DNA of 6,838 nucleotides, taken from Gammaproteobacteria bacterium (lineage in GTDB: Bacteria > Pseudomonadota > Gammaproteobacteria > SZUA-229). Each line of letters starts with the position of its first letter. The stretch's first letter is position 1. The position numbers and the translations under genes were made by a program. The notes beneath the pieces were generated by a model, which saw only the letters and a list, made by a program, of their open reading frames with translations, was not told the origin of the DNA and did not search any database. Where the stretch lies: contig NVSH01000005.1 of the NCBI GenBank assembly GCA_002401185.1, positions 9,234-16,071 on the forward strand, read 5' to 3'. This document shows positions 5,107 through 6,838 of the stretch, piece after piece.

Positions 5107-5907
5107 TCAATAAAACAACTCGGCTAATTTATCCCCTGGGTTTTCCGCTCGCATAAACGCTTCACCTACCAGGAACGCGTTAACATGATTTTCACGCATC
5201 AACTGCACATCTTTTTTCGTATGAATGCCCGATTCTGTCACCAGAATGTGCCTCGCATCCACCATGTCGAGCATATCCAGTGTCGTCTGTAGTGACGTAT
5301 CAAAGGTTCGCAGGTTACGATTATTAATACCGATTAAACGCGCACCGGTTGTTAACGCTCGCTCCATCTCAGCGGCATCATGCACTTCCATCAATACATC
5401 CATTTCCAGTTCACAGGTAAGATCAAATAATGATTGCAGGTCGGCATCATCAAGCGCCGAGACGATCAACAATATACAGTCAGCATCAATCACACGGGCT
5501 TCATAAATCTGGTAAGGGTCGATAATAAAATCTTTGCGGATAACCGGAAGATGACAAGCGGCTCTCGCCTGTTGAAGATAATCTTCGTGCCCCTGAAAAT
5601 AATCCTTATCGGTAAGTATTGATAAACATGCTGCGCCATTTGAAGCGTAACTGCTGGCAATCTCGGCAGGGTTAAAATTTTCACGCAAAACACCTTTACT
5701 GGGTGAAGCTTTTTTTATTTCTGCGATGACAGCTGGCTGCTGTTTGTTTATTTTATTTTCAATCGAGCGAATAAAACCACGCACACCATCTGCTGAAACA
5801 CATTGTTGTTTCAAGGTTGCCATCGAGGTATGGGATGAACGTTCAGTTATCTCTTCACGTTTACGGTTGAGGATTTTAACTAGTATATCGGGCGCATTAC
5901 TTTTCAT
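5107..5907 (-). CDS. trpC: indole-3-glycerol phosphate synthase
   Basis: This enzyme of tryptophan synthesis closes the ring of carboxyphenylamino-deoxyribulose phosphate to indole-3-glycerol phosphate with loss of CO2. The 266-residue length fits a monofunctional TIM barrel without a fused TrpF. The signature AEIKKASPSKG is at 62-72 (Glu63, Lys65), the catalytic lysine at Lys125 (IRKDF), the glutamate at Glu174 (MEVH), and Asn195 and Arg197 (INNRNL), then Glu225 and Ser226 (TESGI) complete the active site. A GAAGAG ribosome site lies about 5 nt before the ATG. It follows trpD on the same strand but after 134 bp, much longer than the short or overlapping junction usual for these genes, so an own promoter or processing site is possible. 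No TrpF domain follows it; the gene converges with crp after 51 bp. Confidence 0.97.
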   Translation of the reverse strand: MKSNAPDILVKILNRKREEITERSSHTSMATLKQQCVSADGVRGFIRSIENKINKQQPAVIAEIKKASPSKGVLRENFNPAEIASSYASNGAACLSILTDKDYFQGHEDYLQQARAACHLPVIRKDFIIDPYQIYEARVIDADCILLIVSALDDADLQSLFDLTCELEMDVLMEVHDAAEMERALTTGARLIGINNRNLRTFDTSLQTTLDMLDMVDARHILVTESGIHTKKDVQLMRENHVNAFLVGEAFMRAENPGDKLAELFY

Positions 5908-5971
5908 TATTGCTCTTCATTATTACTTTCCAGTAAGCAGGTCATTAGCGTTTATCGTGAACAGGGTAGCG

Positions 5972-6037
5972 TTAATGCAGATGAATAATCTTTGCTGATT
6001 GTTTATCTATGTAAACTGATGCACTAACCATCGCCAT
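5972..6037 (-). CDS. possible 21-codon small ORF, trpD-trpC gap
   Basis: Starting 4 bp after the trpD stop, an ATG opens a 21-codon frame (MAMVSASVYIDKQSAKIIHLH) that ends well before trpC. It lacks a good Shine-Dalgarno sequence, but reinitiation after trpD would be possible at this distance. The pattern VYIDKQSAKIIH faintly resembles the first strand-turn-strand of small host-attachment/eRF1-like proteins (IDH..A...H); this is a loose resemblance from memory. It may be a leader peptide, a gene remnant or chance. Confidence 0.15.
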   Translation of the reverse strand: MAMVSASVYIDKQSAKIIHLH

Positions 6038-6041
6038 TGAA

Positions 6042-6838
6042 TTAATAAGCAACGGTTTTTGCAATCAACTGCTCAAGCGTATCGCTAACTGAACCGCTGG
6101 CGATTACATCCTGCGCTTTCCTAACACCGTCAGCCAGAGAAGCTGTCAACCCAGCCGCATAGATGGCCGCCCCGGCATTCAAACATACGATATCCTTAGC
6201 CGGCCCCTTCTCGTTAGCAAACACTTTTTTTATAATCGCCAGACTGTGCGCTGAATCATTAGCGCGTATCTGCTCGAGATCGGCACGTACCATACCAAAA
6301 TCTTCTGGCTGCACAGTATACGTCGTCACCACACCATCTTTTAACTCGGCAACAAACGTTGCAGAAGCGATACTAATTTCATCCATACCGTCTTCAGCAT
6401 GCACCACCAACACATGTTCACTGCCCAGCCGCTGCAATACATGCGCTAGCGGTTCGACCAGCTTTCGACTGAAAACGCCCAGCACCTGATTGGGCGCAGC
6501 TGCCGGGTTCGTTAGCGGACCTAATACATTAAAGATAGTGCGTACTGCCATCTCACGTCGCGGACCAATCGCATGTTTCATCGCACTATGATGCAAAGGT
6601 GCAAACATAAAACCTACGCCGACAGTATTGACACAATCAGCAACCTGTTCTGGACTTATTTCAAGCTTGACACCCGCAGTTTCCAATACGTCTGCACTGC
6701 CCGATTTACTGCTTATCGAACGGTTACCGTGTTTAGCCACTTTGCCACCTGCTGCGGCAACAACGATCGCACTGGCGGTGGAAATATTAAAACTACCGGA
6801 GGCATCACCACCGGTGCCACAGGTATCAACCAGATGTT
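6042..6838 (-). CDS. trpD: anthranilate phosphoribosyltransferase, partial
   Basis: This enzyme joins anthranilate to PRPP to give phosphoribosyl-anthranilate, the step two before TrpC in the pathway. The gene enters from the right edge; 264 C-terminal residues are visible of about 340, so roughly the first 75 are missing. The visible part opens [11 protein letters not shown], the PRPP-binding loop (edge-numbered residues 1-11), followed by [27 protein letters not shown] glycine loop (35-52) that binds anthranilate and phosphate, and [11 protein letters not shown]. The frame is intact to the TAA at 6042. Any in-frame GTG near 6740 is internal. It is not fused to TrpG in the part that can be seen. 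It precedes trpC on the same strand. Confidence 0.96.
   Translation of the reverse strand, partial: HLVDTCGTGGDASGSFNISTASAIVVAAAGGKVAKHGNRSISSKSGSADVLETAGVKLEISPEQVADCVNTVGVGFMFAPLHHSAMKHAIGPRREMAVRTIFNVLGPLTNPAAAPNQVLGVFSRKLVEPLAHVLQRLGSEHVLVVHAEDGMDEISIASATFVAELKDGVVTTYTVQPEDFGMVRADLEQIRANDSAHSLAIIKKVFANEKGPAKDIVCLNAGAAIYAAGLTASLADGVRKAQDVIASGSVSDTLEQLIAKTVAY

Noticed and set aside
5225..5506. Plus-strand frames opposite trpC, including 5434-5622 and 5726-5998
   Set aside because: They are antisense to conserved TrpC active-site blocks and have no start signals.

Overview
The window looks like chromosomal DNA of a gammaproteobacterium with moderate G+C content. It carries a CRP/Vfr-type cAMP receptor protein divergent from a YhfA-type OsmC protein, a monofunctional trpD-trpC pair, and the bacterial Coq7 hydroxylase of ubiquinone synthesis. 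From memory, Pseudomonas aeruginosa has a similar neighbourhood (trpD, trpC, vfr, a YhfA-like OsmC gene, and a coq7-like gene nearby). The species cannot be named from this sequence. No phage, insertion sequence, CRISPR array, tRNA or rRNA is visible.

Layout. Bases 1-563 hold no convincing protein gene. The first third is an open frame of doubtful meaning that runs from the left edge into degenerate intergenic repeats (157-344, built on the core ACATCCnTGTA). Immediately after them, on the minus strand, is a near-consensus sigma70 promoter (446-474), then about 93 nt of non-coding sequence with a CU-rich hairpin loop, ending in a strong intrinsic terminator with eight U (347-376). I propose this as an unannotated small RNA gene. 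Next come a small thioredoxin-fold [2Fe-2S] ferredoxin (564-872, minus) and, divergent from it, coq7 (1046-1684, plus). Facing coq7 is a tightly packed minus-strand operon read in the order yhfA (OsmC family), a DUF885 metallopeptidase-like gene and a VOC-fold gene. Only 4 bp separate the first two and 17 bp the last two.

The cAMP receptor gene crp (4405-5055, plus) is divergent from yhfA across a 119-bp region in which the two predicted promoters lie head to head. This resembles the arrangement at E. coli crp, where a divergent promoter takes part in crp autoregulation. Crp converges on the trpC-trpD pair (minus). trpD is cut by the right edge, with about the first 75 residues missing. trpD and trpC are separated by an unusually long 134-bp gap.

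The known parts are conserved: cAMP-responsive regulation, the last two enzymes before tryptophan synthase, and ubiquinone maturation. The least explained parts are the left intergenic region (repeats plus the candidate sRNA), the crp/yhfA promoter overlap, and the DUF885-VOC pair placed behind yhfA.
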